From contig OY978527.1 in the NCBI GenBank assembly GCA_963854835.1, positions 29,281,529 to 29,345,528 on the forward strand: DNA of 64,000 bases. Reading direction: 5' to 3'. The stretch is from Megamerina dolium (Eukaryota; Arthropoda; Insecta; Diptera; Megamerinidae). A program made the position numbers and the translations under genes. Positions 25,160 through 36,958 of the stretch are shown here, piece by piece. Position 1 is the stretch's first letter, and the number at the start of each line of letters is the position of its first letter. The notes below the pieces were generated by a model. The model was not told the DNA's origin and searched no databases. It was given only the letters and a program-made list of their open reading frames with translations.

Positions 25160-25700
25160 AAATGCTTCTAAAAGAGTTATGTGATAAAGCTGAGAAGGGT
25201 CAGAAGGGTTTTGCCAATTTAAGAAGGGACCTATTCTAATAAAATAAAATAAATAAATAAATATGTGGCACTTAAAGCCCAAAGGGCTCATTGGCCGAGC
25301 TTCTCTTCCATTACTGTTGTGCGTCTTAAATTTTGGACAGTATTAGAAGGGACCTACTTATTTTAGCCGGTTCCGAACGGCAGAACCTTTGTGACATCAC
25401 TTTTTCTGAGCTTTGTCACAGAGTTCTTTTTAGAAGCTTTTGCATGGCAAGTTGTTACTGTCGGAAGAATTGCCAATTGCTTGCCGACAGGTGGGTACCG
25501 TACGAAAGAAAAATCTTTTCGATAATAAATTTGTTATGCATGAGCCAGGGATTGAACCACGACCTACAGATCAGAAGGCCAACACACTAACCACTGAGCT
25601 ACGGCACCCTATTCTAATACTGTCCTAAAATTAACACGCGCAACAGCACTGCAAGAGAAGTTTGGCCAAAGGGCCCTCCGAGGTACAAAGGTGCAATATA
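25160..25700 (+). mobile_element. Old SINE fragment hosting a nested SINE
   Basis: Left part 25160-25240 and right part 25619-25700 are consecutive pieces of one plus-oriented, diverged SINE body and tail. They are split by SINE copy 6. The two pieces join exactly across the duplication CCTATTCTAAT. Confidence 0.8.
25241..25607 (-). mobile_element. SINE copy 6, full length, nested
   Basis: Full-length minus-oriented SINE with tail type A (25241-25270) and an intact tRNA-like head ending at about 25607. A perfect 11-base target-site duplication, CCTATTCTAAT, is at 25230-25240 and 25608-25618. The target is an older SINE in the opposite orientation. Confidence 0.93.
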
Positions 25701-25819
25701 TTTTTTAGACTGCACTGTGTCGAAGCACTCTGCTACAAGCAGAGAAGAAATGCTCCAAAAGCATTGTCTTGTTGGCAGCTTGACTAACTGAGAAGATATT
25801 GATCACTGCCTGCACCTTA

Positions 25820-26333
25820 TAGCCTAGACAGACGGCAGCCTAATTCCGGATTATCGAGTTAATTCGAATTAACTCGGGCATTAACTGCAGCTAATCCGCA
25901 TAAACTCTATGAGTTAATCCTCAAAATAATTAGGGCAATTTGCGATGGCAACACTGCTGAAAATTGTCTATGTGAATTTTTCTCGATCCATTTTACAAAA
26001 TATTAGGTGTGTTCTCTAACAAAAAACTTTCAACAATTGTTAACAGTTTTCAACATGAAAAGTGTTGGCGAAAAAATAAATCCAGGTGTCAATTACGAAA
26101 TGTCAATTTACAAGTTTCTGATAGTTTTCAGTTCACGTACTTCTTGTAGATTTTCTCATATCAAGAGTGACAGATGACAGAAATTGATAGTGATAATAAT
26201 GTAAGTGAGCAGACCTAATAAAACAGCAATCAGCCGGTTAGTTAATCCGCAATACTGCCGTCTGTCAGGTTATTTTTTTATTCGGATTAAGTGCGCCGGT
26301 AATCCGGAATTAGGCTGCCGTCTGTCTAGGCTA
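25820..26333. mobile_element. MITE family 'TAGCCTAGACAGACGGC', copy B
   Basis: This 514-bp copy is inverted relative to copies A and C. Its ends form a perfect inverted repeat of about 35 bases, starting TAGCCTAGACAGACGGCAGC, making it the least diverged copy. Flanks are TTA and TAA, so only TA is shared. Confidence 0.92.
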
Positions 26334-26719
26334 TAATAAATATATAAATCAAATACATGTATCCGACTTTGCTGTATAATATTAGCTCTAGTGACAGTGA
26401 AGAAGATGAAAAAATTATTCGAAGACAGCTTAGGGATCGAAGGAATCCACTGGTATTGGCATATCCAAATTGAACTAACCGAGCTTTATGTAATGTAACT
26501 TTTGTATACATTGCAGCTTGCTCAAACCGATTCATTTAACCAGAGGTTTTCAAATACATGCTGCAGAAAATAAGTTTGAAGCTCTCGGATGCCAAAGCGC
26601 TAACTCGAGTGCTATAATTGGCGGCCACTCTGTTCCTTCTGGCAAGCGGTGGCTACCAGCACACTGTTCGAGCGACTATTGGTGGAAATGTGTCAGAGGA
26701 CTGTTTCGAAGTTGGCATC

Positions 26720-26905
26720 CCATTCTCTCGTAAATGGAAAATAAGTTACTTCCTGAATTTATAGGGCTTTTACCAGAGGATTCTCAGGGAACCGTTCAAA
26801 AGAAAAATCGTTTCGCTATTAAAGTTGTGCTTCCGCCGGGAACTAACCTACGACCTACAGTTCAGAAAACCATCGCACTAAACACTGAACCACAGCACCC
26901 ACTCA
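26720..26905 (-). mobile_element. SINE copy 7, diverged fragment
   Basis: Head and proximal body of a minus-oriented SINE, with many substitutions. The tRNA-like head lies at about 26840-26903. No duplication was identified. Confidence 0.6.
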
Positions 26906-27859
26906 AAATTGAAATACGAGTCAAAAACCCATTTTCGGGATTATACCATTCTTATTCCCTTGCAGACACTGATGAATAATTTTAAGTTTAATAAATAGGA
27001 GAAAACGTTCATTTCAAATTTAATTTTATTTATAATTTATTATGAAATATTAAGAAGTATTGATTTTTATTGTTTCCAGTTGAAATATTCATATTTTAAC
27101 TTGCAAAATAATTGCAATAAGTCCTTAACGTATTTCTCTCATCAGCATTGAGCGGATATTTTTTTAAGCGTTCGACTTGTTGTAAACTGTTTAAAAGAGA
27201 TATTAATATATTTAATATATAATATAAAAATTACAAAATTGGTCAAATACAAAAAAGAAAATGGAGGCAATATAATCTGTTCAAGATTATTACGATTCCA
27301 TACCATAATATACTATTGGACGGATTCAAAAGGTCTCATTAATTTGTGAAAAATCTACTTTTTAACAGATTTTTGACAAAATTAAACAAATATGTATGCA
27401 CCATCATCATTTAAAGGCCAGGTATAATATTTTTCCGAAACCGCTTATTTTACAAATTCTAATTGTCCGCACTCCAACGTATTTGCGTTAAAATATTACT
27501 TACTTACTTACTTACTTGCGCTAAAATATTAGAAACAATAAAGTAAAAACGCTAATGAATTTGGTACAATAAAGTAAAAAAATAGGCGTCGTATTGGCAT
27601 GTCTGAGACATATCAAAATGGAATCATTATTTGTCAGAAGCCCAGGAGAGAGCTGAGCGAAATGTGTACTTCTAACTATTGTGAAAAAAGCTTTAATCGA
27701 AACCGCTGTCTTTGGTATTCATGCACGAAAATAAATGTTTCATCTATTTCGGAAAATGTCGTGGGGTACGGTATATGTACGCCGGGTTTTGTCTGAGGTC
27801 CTAAATTCAGGCTTTGCAATATTTTCGAAAATGCGGGTGTTTCCTTTTGAGGCGTACAA
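26906..27859. other. Intergenic, no gene seen
   Basis: AT-rich DNA with an (ACTT)5 microsatellite at 27498-27517. The microsatellite is flanked by near-identical copies of 'gcgytaaaatatta'. The 65-codon frame at 27599 has no recognisable domain. Confidence 0.4.
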
Positions 27860-28260
27860 CTTTAGAATGAAATAAATTCAAAGTGAAAATATGCCAATAA
27901 TATTTGAAAACAATTTCAGGCATGTGGCCATCGTGTCTGGCGTGTGCTAAACTTACAGGTCCAATTTTCTAACACTTTCATGTAAAGCGTTTAAAGTTTC
28001 CCCAGAGAAAATAATCAAGAGGCGTTAAATCTAATTATAATTAAAAAAAATAGGACAGTTAGTTACAGTTAGTTTTTGTGAAAGTAATGGTCGCTCCTGA
28101 ATCTCTCATGGAAACCCTTCACTCCAAATGCGGCAATTATGCCATTTTTGATATGCCCATTGAGCCAAAAATGAACCTAATCACTGAACAGAATATTGCA
28201 ATAAAACTTCCAGTTGTTTTTGTGCCAATTGACCAAACATACGTCGGCTTAAATTTCTGC
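27860..28260 (-). mobile_element. DD41D mariner relic 2
   Basis: Minus-strand frames contain VHFWLNGHI and, one frame over, CRIWSEG near 28110-28190. DLTPLDYFLWG follows near 28000-28035 and GHMPEIVFKY near 27890-27930. These are catalytic and C-terminal pieces of the DD41D transposase, with the middle deleted. No terminal repeats were found. Confidence 0.6.
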
Positions 28261-29031
28261 ATTAACTGGATCTTATAAGATCGTGGGCGAGATGTTTAAG
28301 TAGAAATTTCCATAATGTGAATTGACACAGCTATAATTTCTGTGCGCGATGACGAATCACCACATTTGGGTTCTACTCAATACCACGCTCTACAGATAGA
28401 TAGGAGAAAATACATTTCTAAAACAACCAGCAAAGTGCAGCATACGTGCTCTTCTTCTTCTTCTTCTTCATCTAAATCTTGAGTAAAATTAAAAACCTTA
28501 AATCGTTCAAATATGAATAATAAATTTTGTTTTCTAATTGATGATGACGTTATAAAAGCAAAATTGAAAAATAAAAAAAATTTTTTTTAATCACCCTGGA
28601 TAAGAATCAAACCTGAGAACTTTAAATACGAGCGAAACATAACGCGTCGGGCTACACCTGCAGCCATCTAATATGAAACGAGATTTGAACAGATAATCAT
28701 ATTAAGCTTCGCTCTGGCACCAAATGCTACCAGCGATAATTGGCACTATTTGAATATGTATACATATTAATCTTCATATATTTCATATGGAATTTTGCTT
28801 GTTTTTTGCACCTTCATTTATAAAGTGGAAAAAAAAAACATAAGCTGTGAATTGTACTTTTCGATGTATCTTTGATTTGTGACTAAAATGTAATTATATA
28901 AATAGACTACTAGACTTTGACTGGAATATACTATCGAGTTGTTGTTGTAGCCAATAAAACTACATCTTGTTCGAAGCTATTTTATAAACTTATGACACCT
29001 TATGAATCCCTTAAACATGATATTCTTGCAC
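28261..29031. other. Intergenic, downstream of the 29032-35784 gene
   Basis: It includes a short (CTT)n run near 28450. No gene was seen. The unrecognised gene's 3' UTR probably lies at the right end. Confidence 0.4.
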
Positions 29032-32000
29032 TTACATATCAGGTAAAACATTTTCCATACTCAAATTTATGTTCTCAACGAAAATATTTAAATGCTTCAA
29101 TGCCTGTAAACGATTTTTCCCAGCATCGATTGCCAATACAGTTAAGGATTTTTCAATAATCTCCAACACAATAAGAACTATATGCACATTGAGTAATATC
29201 TTGTTCGGTATATTTAACTCATTGTCGATAAATGATTTGTGAGCTTTAAGTGCATTCTGGATTCGATTGGGAAATAAAGAAAAATAATTAGTAAACAAAT
29301 CGATTAATGAATACAAAACTACTCACCAGTATTATGCGAGCATCTAATGGGGGTGATCGTTTATATAAATTGTACACCAACACTGATAAACTGTGTTTGT
29401 AAATTTCAAAATGTTTACTGGCCAAGGTATGCAAAAGTATGCCTAATTCCGTGTTAAAATTATTGTGCGTAGGCTAAAAGGAGAATAGAAATTATGATGA
29501 TAGACTAGACCTATGTAACTTCAAGCAAAATGATCCAAATTATATTTACCAGGTTATAATAAATGCATACTTTCCAAACAATATTCGATGGTATACGTAC
29601 ATGTTCATTGCAATGTAAATTAATAAACATATTCAACATTAGTTTTTGATATTCATAAACACGTTGTGTGTGCTGTTGTGTTATTTCGTTGCCATCCTCT
29701 AAATTAAATGTGGTTGTTTCAAAATTGATGAGTATTAATATTTCAACCAAACGTCGATAACGTTGACTGTCAAGCGATATCACGCAATTTGTAGACGTTG
29801 AATTGAATGTGCAATATATCAAAGTAAGACTATTGAAGATCTAAAAGTCAAAAGCACAAAAGAAATGCATACAAGTTGACATCAATGAAAACAATGGCCC
29901 TTATTACAAGTTGCATTCGATATTCGATTTTCGCTGATTATCGAAGATCGAACATCGAATGTCAAATTCATATCGACTTTTCTGTCGAACTAGTGAAAAT
30001 TGATAAAAATGTAAGTATTTTCCGTGTGTTTTTCACCACTTGCCGTCTAAAAACAAATTTTAAATAATTTTTATTAATCTCATGCAGACCTAAAATCGTG
30101 AGTACTACACAACAACTGGAAATGCTGGTGTCACTGATGGAAGAAACTCTAAACAAATCTAATGAAATTCACAATAGCGATATTCTTCATCGAATGAGTG
30201 TCATAATACCAAATGAAAATTCGTTCAATCCCCGCTTTCGACCACAGTCTAAGATCGAATTCAACTTATAATAAGGGCTAATGTAAAACTCCACACATCA
30301 CGAACTTTGACTAACTGTGTATGTATATTGGATCTATCCTTAAAAAAAGAAATACGGGGAAAGTATGGTGAGGGGGAATATTAAGGTGGAATAATTAATT
30401 GAAATCGGTCTATAATTATGCCTTTGTGTTACTCTGGAAGCGGTAGTGCCAATTATATTATGTATGAATGTGAAAATTTATAGAGGAGCGTTCTAAGCGT
30501 TCTAAGGGTGGTGATTGATGATTGATGCTAGCCGGCTTTACATTGATCGATGTTAAGGGTAAGTAGGCTCGAGCAAAATATTGGGGAAGTAAAACTATTG
30601 GTGGTCATAGTCACATTCACACTCCTAGAGGCTATTCCTGGACAGCTGATTGGCTTCGATCGTGATTAGTTGTCGATTTGAGATGTGTTTGCGTTAATTT
30701 TGTATGACATCCTTCTTAAGGGACGGGTATAGAGAGTAAGTTGGCATGGGAGAAATATTGGAGAGTTAAAACCAATGGGGTCGCAATTTCCCGGATGGGG
30801 GTAGGAGGGAGAAGTATGTTTGGAGAAAATTTTAGTGAAATAACTGAAAGGCGGTCGGTCATACACACCGACTAGAGGTGTTTTTAGAGTCTTGGGAGCA
30901 TATTTTATACGGGGTGGAACTAAAGGGGTAAGTCCGTTTCGGAAGAATGTTATAGAGAAGACAATGAATGAATGCGACTACTGGAAGCGGTTGGTGCGAA
31001 TTTGATAAAATATTCAATTCTTTAGGGGAGCCCGTGGGTGCCATAGCTCAGTGCGTTGGTCTTTTGATCTGTAGGTCGTGGGTTCAATTCCCCGCTGAAG
31101 CATAACAAAAATTTAATATCGAAAATATTTTTCTTTCGAACGGTGCCCACCCGTCGGCAAGAATCGGCAATTTTTCCGGCAGCAACAATTTGCCAAAAAT
31201 GCTTCTTAAAAGAACTCTGTGACAAACCTAAGTTAAAGTGATGCCATAAGGGTTCTGCCGTTCGGAACCGGCTAATATAAGTAGGTCCCTTCTTATGCTG
31301 TCCAAATTTAACACGCACAACAGTATTGGAAGGTCGGTGGTATCACAATGGAACACAGTGTGTCCTCTCAGAGAGAGGGCAGCCACAATAATCTAACCTA
31401 ACCTTAGGGGAGCCCCGAGGAGGTGAATAGGAGAAAGTATAACTGCGTTCGAGATGTCAATCACAATCGATGATGTTGTTGTTGTAACATATTAGCGTGC
31501 TATTAGGTTAGAATAAATTACATGGTTGTTGACGTCGTATTTTATCTAGGAAAGTGGGAATTTCGAGCTATAGAAAATTCTAATATTTTTAAAGTAATTC
31601 TGTATCATTTTGTGATTAATTGATTATTGTAACAATTAGTTATTAATTTGATAAAATGTTCAAATGAGGGATTCTTGAATGCCTATCTGGATTCAATAGC
31701 AAAAAATCATATAAATAAAAAATAAGCATCAGGTTCGCTAAGGTCTCGAAATAGAAGAGGTTAAATATGGTTATATTTTCAAAATAGATAAATTACCGCT
31801 TTAATTCGTACTATTGACATTTTTGGCAAATCCTCAACATTGTCTATTAAATCAAGCAAATACTGTTCCAATTGTTGAGTGTTGCTTGAAATCCATTGAC
31901 GATTCGACACAATGTCCACTTCGCCTTTGGAACTTTTTATTACACAAAGAGTTAAAATCTCAATCGCATAAGCATCTAAACAATTAAAATTATACAATAT

Positions 32001-35000
32001 AAAAATATATTACATATATGCAGTACATATCATATACCAATAAAAGAATTCGTCTTTGTGGCATATTGACTAATATCAGACGTCTCAATTAGGCGCTTAT
32101 GTAAATTCTTATATAAGCCATCGATTGAATCAAAACCATTATAATCCAGCATAAGCATTACATTGAGTTTTTGCAATACACAACAGTAATCATGTAACAA
32201 CTGATTAGAAGGCAACTGAAACAAGTAATGAAAGTGTTGAAAAATTAAAAATATCGATTTTAATATTACAGAGCGAAACGAAACGGAATCTAATAAACTT
32301 TTCTAAAGGATTCGATCAACTATATTACTTAGTTTTTCGATTTGTGAGATGTCCACGCTGTTGTCCCAATTTTGATTAAAATCTTAAGCTAATTTCAGCA
32401 TTTATCTCTTGCTTAGTCAGAAATCAGAAAGATGACAATTTAAAATTGCCAAACTGATATCATTTATACTGAGTTTAGTAAATCACTGACAAGCATGACA
32501 AGGAGAACCCATAGTTTAATTGACAAAGGCAATTGTAATATTTGTTCCCATGACATTCGTGCGTCAAGGCTAAAGGAGTATAATCCTTCAATAACATATG
32601 GACTTATAAATTTATTGACCCCATATATTCCATAGATGCTCTTCGTCGACAAATTAATTCAACATTCGACTTAAGAGCTGCACAATCCTTGAAAACCCAA
32701 CTAAATATAAGGCGTAGTAAAAAGAAACTCATTATTTTTGATAGATGGCTTTAGTAATCCGTATCTCGCGTTGTATAAGTGCGATCGGGTTACGATAGAT
32801 GGCGTTAGAAAGACAAAAAACCGTTTGGAACCATTTAAATAAGGCTGGATACAAAAAGAAGCTGGATGTATGGGTGCCACACGAGTTAACGCAAAAAAAC
32901 CTCATGGACCGAATTTCCATCTGCGAATCGTTGCTGAATCACAACAAAATCGATCCATTTCTGAAGCGGATGGTTACTGGTGATGAAAAGTGGGTCACTT
33001 ACGATAACGTCAAGCAAAAACGACCGTGGTCGAATCGCGGTGAGCCGGCGCAAACGGTGGCCAAGCCAGGATTGACGGTACTATTTGCTGCTCACCTACT
33101 GCCAAACTCTTAATTCGGACCTCTACTGTCAATAATTAAGGAATCATTCACCTTTGGCAAATAGGAGAGGAATTGTGTTCCATCAGGACAATGCCAGGCC
33201 ACACACATCGATAGTGACTAGCCAGAAGCTGCGGGAGCGAATGATTTTGCTGGTGAAAAATTCGCCTCAAGAGAAGTTTGTGAAAATCGACTGTGTCAGT
33301 TTTTTGCCAATAGAAACGAAGGTTTCTATGAGAGTGGCATTATGAAATTACCTTCAAAACGGCAAGTTATCGAACAAAACGGTACATATTTGACCTAAAT
33401 CGGATCATTCTAACTATGCTAAATAAAACCTTAAATTTAATGCAAAAATAATTTTTACTAGATCTTATATAAGGTCAGAGTACAAAAATTATTTAGAAAA
33501 GTTTGGTTGGTTTCCAAAAGAAAATAGTTTCAATTTTGTTTCGCTGTGCTATTAAACGATTCATACGCCGATTTCGACTGCTTGCAGTGAACGGTCGACT
33601 TTTAAAAATTTGTAATAAATTTCCGTACAACATTCTTCAAGTTTGTGCCAATTTCCAGTATAGTTTAAGCATTTATCAATTGTCGTCAGTAAATTAAATA
33701 GTAGAGGATATTCCAAATTAGTTGCATTTTTAAATTCATGAAAAGCATAGCATTCAAAATTCGTGACTATCTGTAAAAAATTGTTTAAGTACACAAGCAC
33801 AATAGAAAAAATGAATTTTAATTTGATGCATTATGTTTTACCTCCAAACATAAATTGCTTGCGTTGTTCAACATTTGAAAATCGGTTATTTCAAATATTT
33901 TCAATAAAATACCTTTTGTTATAATGCAAGACAACTTGGAGAAGAGATTTGTTAATTCACATAAAACATGTTCAATTTTAGTGCAATATTTGGCTGATTA
34001 CATGAAAAAATGACAACATTTTTTATATTTAAGATCAAATGGGTGTATTTAAAATCGTAGGTAGCGACTTACCATAATCCTGCTCCATCTGTTCATAGAC
34101 ATAACGAAAAAAATGTGCTGCCATTAGACGCATTATTGTAGAAGAAGTGGTGCTGCCAATTATGTTGAAATATTCATCAGTACTTTGTAAATACGTCATA
34201 TATGGCCATAGTTTACCTACATATACCGACAATAATTCTGGAGTGTTCTGCGATTGATTTTGTGTAAATTGTGAAAAATATAAGTACAACAATAATAATA
34301 ATTCACAATCTATACCTTCACTCTTAGGTAAAATTCTATAATGTGCTTCAAAGTTGCATCATCATTTATTTTACGACGTATCATAAGAACATACAATTCG
34401 GCAGCCAAGTCTGAGACATTATCATCGGGATGTAAAACATGTTGTAATATGCCCTCTATGAAATCTTGCGAAAAACAATCCAGGGATAGAAGCTTACTAA
34501 ATTGAGAAATAAAAAACATTTTAATGTGAGTTATTCGGGCGAAAAAATAATAAACAAACAAAAAACCACCTTTGCAAAATATTTAAAAATTCCAAAACAG
34601 CGATTAGAATCTTTTTCCCCTTAGATTGGTGCAATGTAGCAAAATATACTTGTTGCATATGCGGCTCTACTAAGAAATTTGTTAATATCGAAAACTTATT
34701 GCCAACGTTCACCTTTAGCATGTTTAGAAAACGCTTATAAGTTGACAACTCAGTATGTTTCTTATTCTAAAACAAAACAAAAAAAAAATTTTCTATACTT
34801 ATTTATGAGAATACGATATGAACTTACCTCCGGTGTGAAAACTTCATACAAAACGTTTAAAGATTCCGGTGAATATTGGTAAAATAGAACAAAGTCGTAT
34901 TCAAATATATCCAACAAACCTTTGCTAACTCTATTATGTGATTGCTCATAACTAAAAACAAAAAAAAAACGGAAAAATGAAAATGGAACTTTTTAAATTA

Positions 35001-35784
35001 AGATTATTTTAATAACTGTTAAATTACAATATTCCCTGAGTTGCACTTTCAAGTAAACGATTACAAACAACATCAAGTGATCTTATACGAAATTCCTTAC
35101 GCAAAGAATGAAGACCTTTTAATAAATTGAAATCTAAATGGAGAAGCAGAAATATTAAAATATTGTTTCTATATCTTTCCGATACATCGAATAAAATTTT
35201 ACTTATCAGCGAAATGGGCTCCTCGAACCGATTAAAACTGTGTTGCGCCTCAAAATCTGCTAGCGCGTGATACACTTGGTACCAATAAGCTATCAACTCT
35301 AGCAGCATGCACAATGGATTATTATCATTAGAATTCGTAATAGAATCGCTGTTTTCGCTCGGATCATATGCCTCTTCTTCCTGCTTTCTTGTAATATGTT
35401 CCTTTTGAGCAATACATATTACAGCACACATTTCTACAATGAAATCTTCAAAACATGTAAACTCGATCTCATTATAATTGAATACATAAATATTTATGTC
35501 TTCGGGCCAAATGAAACTTGGCTCTTCGGGTTCAAGTTGCTCAGCTGTAATTGTGAATGAAAATCCAATTGCAGCAAAACATTCTGTTGCAAATGTTGCT
35601 GCTACTGAGAGATCTAATTCATCCATTGGAATAGAGCATTTTAACATGTCTACAACGAATTTCTCTGCAGCCTCCTATTGAAATGTAAAAGAGAATTTGA
35701 AATATGGATGTCCTTTCATCCAAACATATTTTTTACCTTTGCGGAAAGCCCCATTTTTAACAAAGTAGCAAATTGAATTGGCAT
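29032..35784 (-). CDS. Unrecognised 908-residue helical protein, 13 exons
   Basis: I do not recognise the family. Thirteen exons with GT/AG borders join in one frame, 5' to 3': 35737-35784, 35028-35674, 34828-34951, 34570-34766, 34316-34496, 34073-34247, 33842-33993, 33567-33770, 32038-32215, 31797-31975, 29571-29840, 29327-29473, 29032-29256. They give 908 codons. The start is the ATG at 35782-35784 (MPIQFATLLKMGLSAK); the end is ENVLPDM. The protein is Leu/Ile-rich with amphipathic helices throughout (LLSLDCFSQDFIEGILQHV, AELYVLMIRRKI, LLNVHIVLIVLEIIEKSL), suggesting an ARM/HEAT-like solenoid. No catalytic motif, signal peptide or zinc finger was seen. Consistent phases across 12 introns make coding function very likely. 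The exon 5 donor and exon 6 acceptor are the least certain. Introns 8 and 10 contain a mariner, a SINE, a MITE and a degenerate tandem repeat. A MITE lies 140 bp upstream of the ATG. Confidence 0.85.
29898..30277. mobile_element. MITE with inverted ends and a transposon-gene remnant
   Basis: The ends are CCCTTATTACAAGTTGCATT and the inverted match near 30250-30273. Inside there is an intron-like segment from a GTAAGT at about 30011 to a CAG near 30090. It is followed by a short frame STTQQLEMLVSLMEETLN, resembling the start of the Myb/SANT-like proteins encoded by Harbinger elements. It lies within intron 10 of the unrecognised gene, just before an exon acceptor. Confidence 0.5.
30330..31500. 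repeat. Degenerate tandem repeat, unit about 180-190 bp
   Basis: Related G-rich units start near 30365, 30559, 30735 and 30926. Each has a 'gtaagt.ggc' start, a 'gagaa.atattgg.gaagt' core and a 'ctagagg.' part. A further piece occurs after the SINE insertion, near 31420-31480. Similarity is visible but low. It sits in an intron. Confidence 0.45.
31034..31403 (+). mobile_element. SINE copy 8, full length, tail type B
   Basis: The tRNA-like head and body match the family, but after 'gcacaacagtattggaag' the tail differs ('ggtggtatcacaatgg…tcctctcagagagagg…') and ends CTAACCTAACC. The 12-base target-site duplication TTAGGGGAGCCC is at 31022-31033 and 31404-31415. It is inserted into the degenerate tandem repeat. 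Confidence 0.9.
32712..33470 (+). mobile_element. mariner relic (mellifera-like), in intron 8 of the unrecognised gene
   Basis: Plus-strand frames give VWVPHELTQKNLMDRISICE, FLKRMVTGDEKWVTYDN (first Asp) and RRGIVFHQDNARPHTS (second Asp). They end with GFYESGIMKLPSKRQ and EQNGTYL. The segment carrying the third Asp is deleted, and a frame break lies near 33110. The wording of the VPHEL and VTGDEKWVTYDN blocks is typical of mariner transposases, probably the mellifera subfamily. Termini are approximate. Confidence 0.8.
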
Positions 35785-35925
35785 GATTAATTTATTAATA
35801 ATCCCCTCGATCTACCAACAACCAATTTGTAATTCCTCAATTCTTTAATATAACGGCACTTTATAAATCAAACTCAAAAAACCGCTGAATTTTTTCTTTG
35901 TGAACCAGGTGTGGTAAATTGGTTA

Positions 35926-36442
35926 TAGGCTAGACAGTTGGCAGCGTTAACCCGGATTAACGGAGCACTTAATCCGAATAAAATATTAACCTGACAGACG
36001 AAAGTATTGCGGATTAACTAAACGGCTGATTGCGGTTTTATTAGGTCTGTTCACTTACATTACTATCACTATCAATTTCTGTAATTTTTCACTCTCGATA
36101 TGAGCAAATCTACAAGGAGTACGTGAACTGAAAACTTGTAAATTGCATTCAAAGTTCTTAATTGACAGCTGGATTTATTTGTTCGCCAACGCTTTTCATG
36201 TCGAAAACTGTTAACAATTGTTGAAAGTTTTTTATAAGCGAACACACCTATTGTTTTGTAAGTTGTATCAAGAAAAATTCACAATAGAAATTTTTTAGCT
36301 GTGCTGCCATCGTAAATTGCCCTAATCCTCTTTAATTTTGAGAATTAACTTGTAGAGCTAATGCGGATTAGCTGCAGTTAGTACCCGAATTAATTCAAAT
36401 TAAATCGTTAATCCGGAATAACGCTGCCGTCTGTCTGGGATA
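35926..36442. mobile_element. MITE family 'TAGCCTAGACAGACGGC', copy C
   Basis: This 517-bp copy is in the same orientation as copy A, with diverged ends. The 3-bp duplication TTA at 35923-35925 and 36443-36445 supports TWA target choice. It lies 140 bp upstream of the start codon of the unrecognised minus-strand gene and so may overlap its promoter. Confidence 0.9.
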
Positions 36443-36958
36443 TTAGTCATTTATTAGCATGGTCCTATTTTTCATAGCAGGGCAATCCAAAATAATAATC
36501 ATGTATATTCTCACGAAAGAAAGGTAAGTAGAGAAAAAGGCAACACACACTCTCGGTAAGAGGCAGGGAAATAAAGAAAATACATGCACACGCTGTTGAC
36601 GTTTATTTTGCATGTTTGTTTGGTACGAAGAGTGAGAACAATCAAAAAAGACAAAGGTGCTGTGGTGAGTGCGATAATTAATGGTATTTATTATGAAAAA
36701 AATAAGTAAAATTGCTTCAAAATTAACAAGAAGTGTTAATATAATATGGTTTTCGTGATAAAAGGTAGTTTGTAATCATAAAATCGCTAACAAATCACCA
36801 CGATCATGTGTAAGAAGAAGGAAATGTAAAAAAACGGTGAATTTCAAAAGCACGTCATCAGAAGCCACAAAGTTTTTTCTGAAATTGAATTACAAAGCCA
36901 ACAATCGGTAATGACGTGACCTGTAATAAATAGATTATGTGATGGAGGTTTGTTTCGA

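Noticed and set aside
31390..31404. CTAACCTAACC as telomere-like repeat (CCTAA)n
   Set aside because: Only two units, and they form the end of SINE tail type B, as seen again in copy 13.
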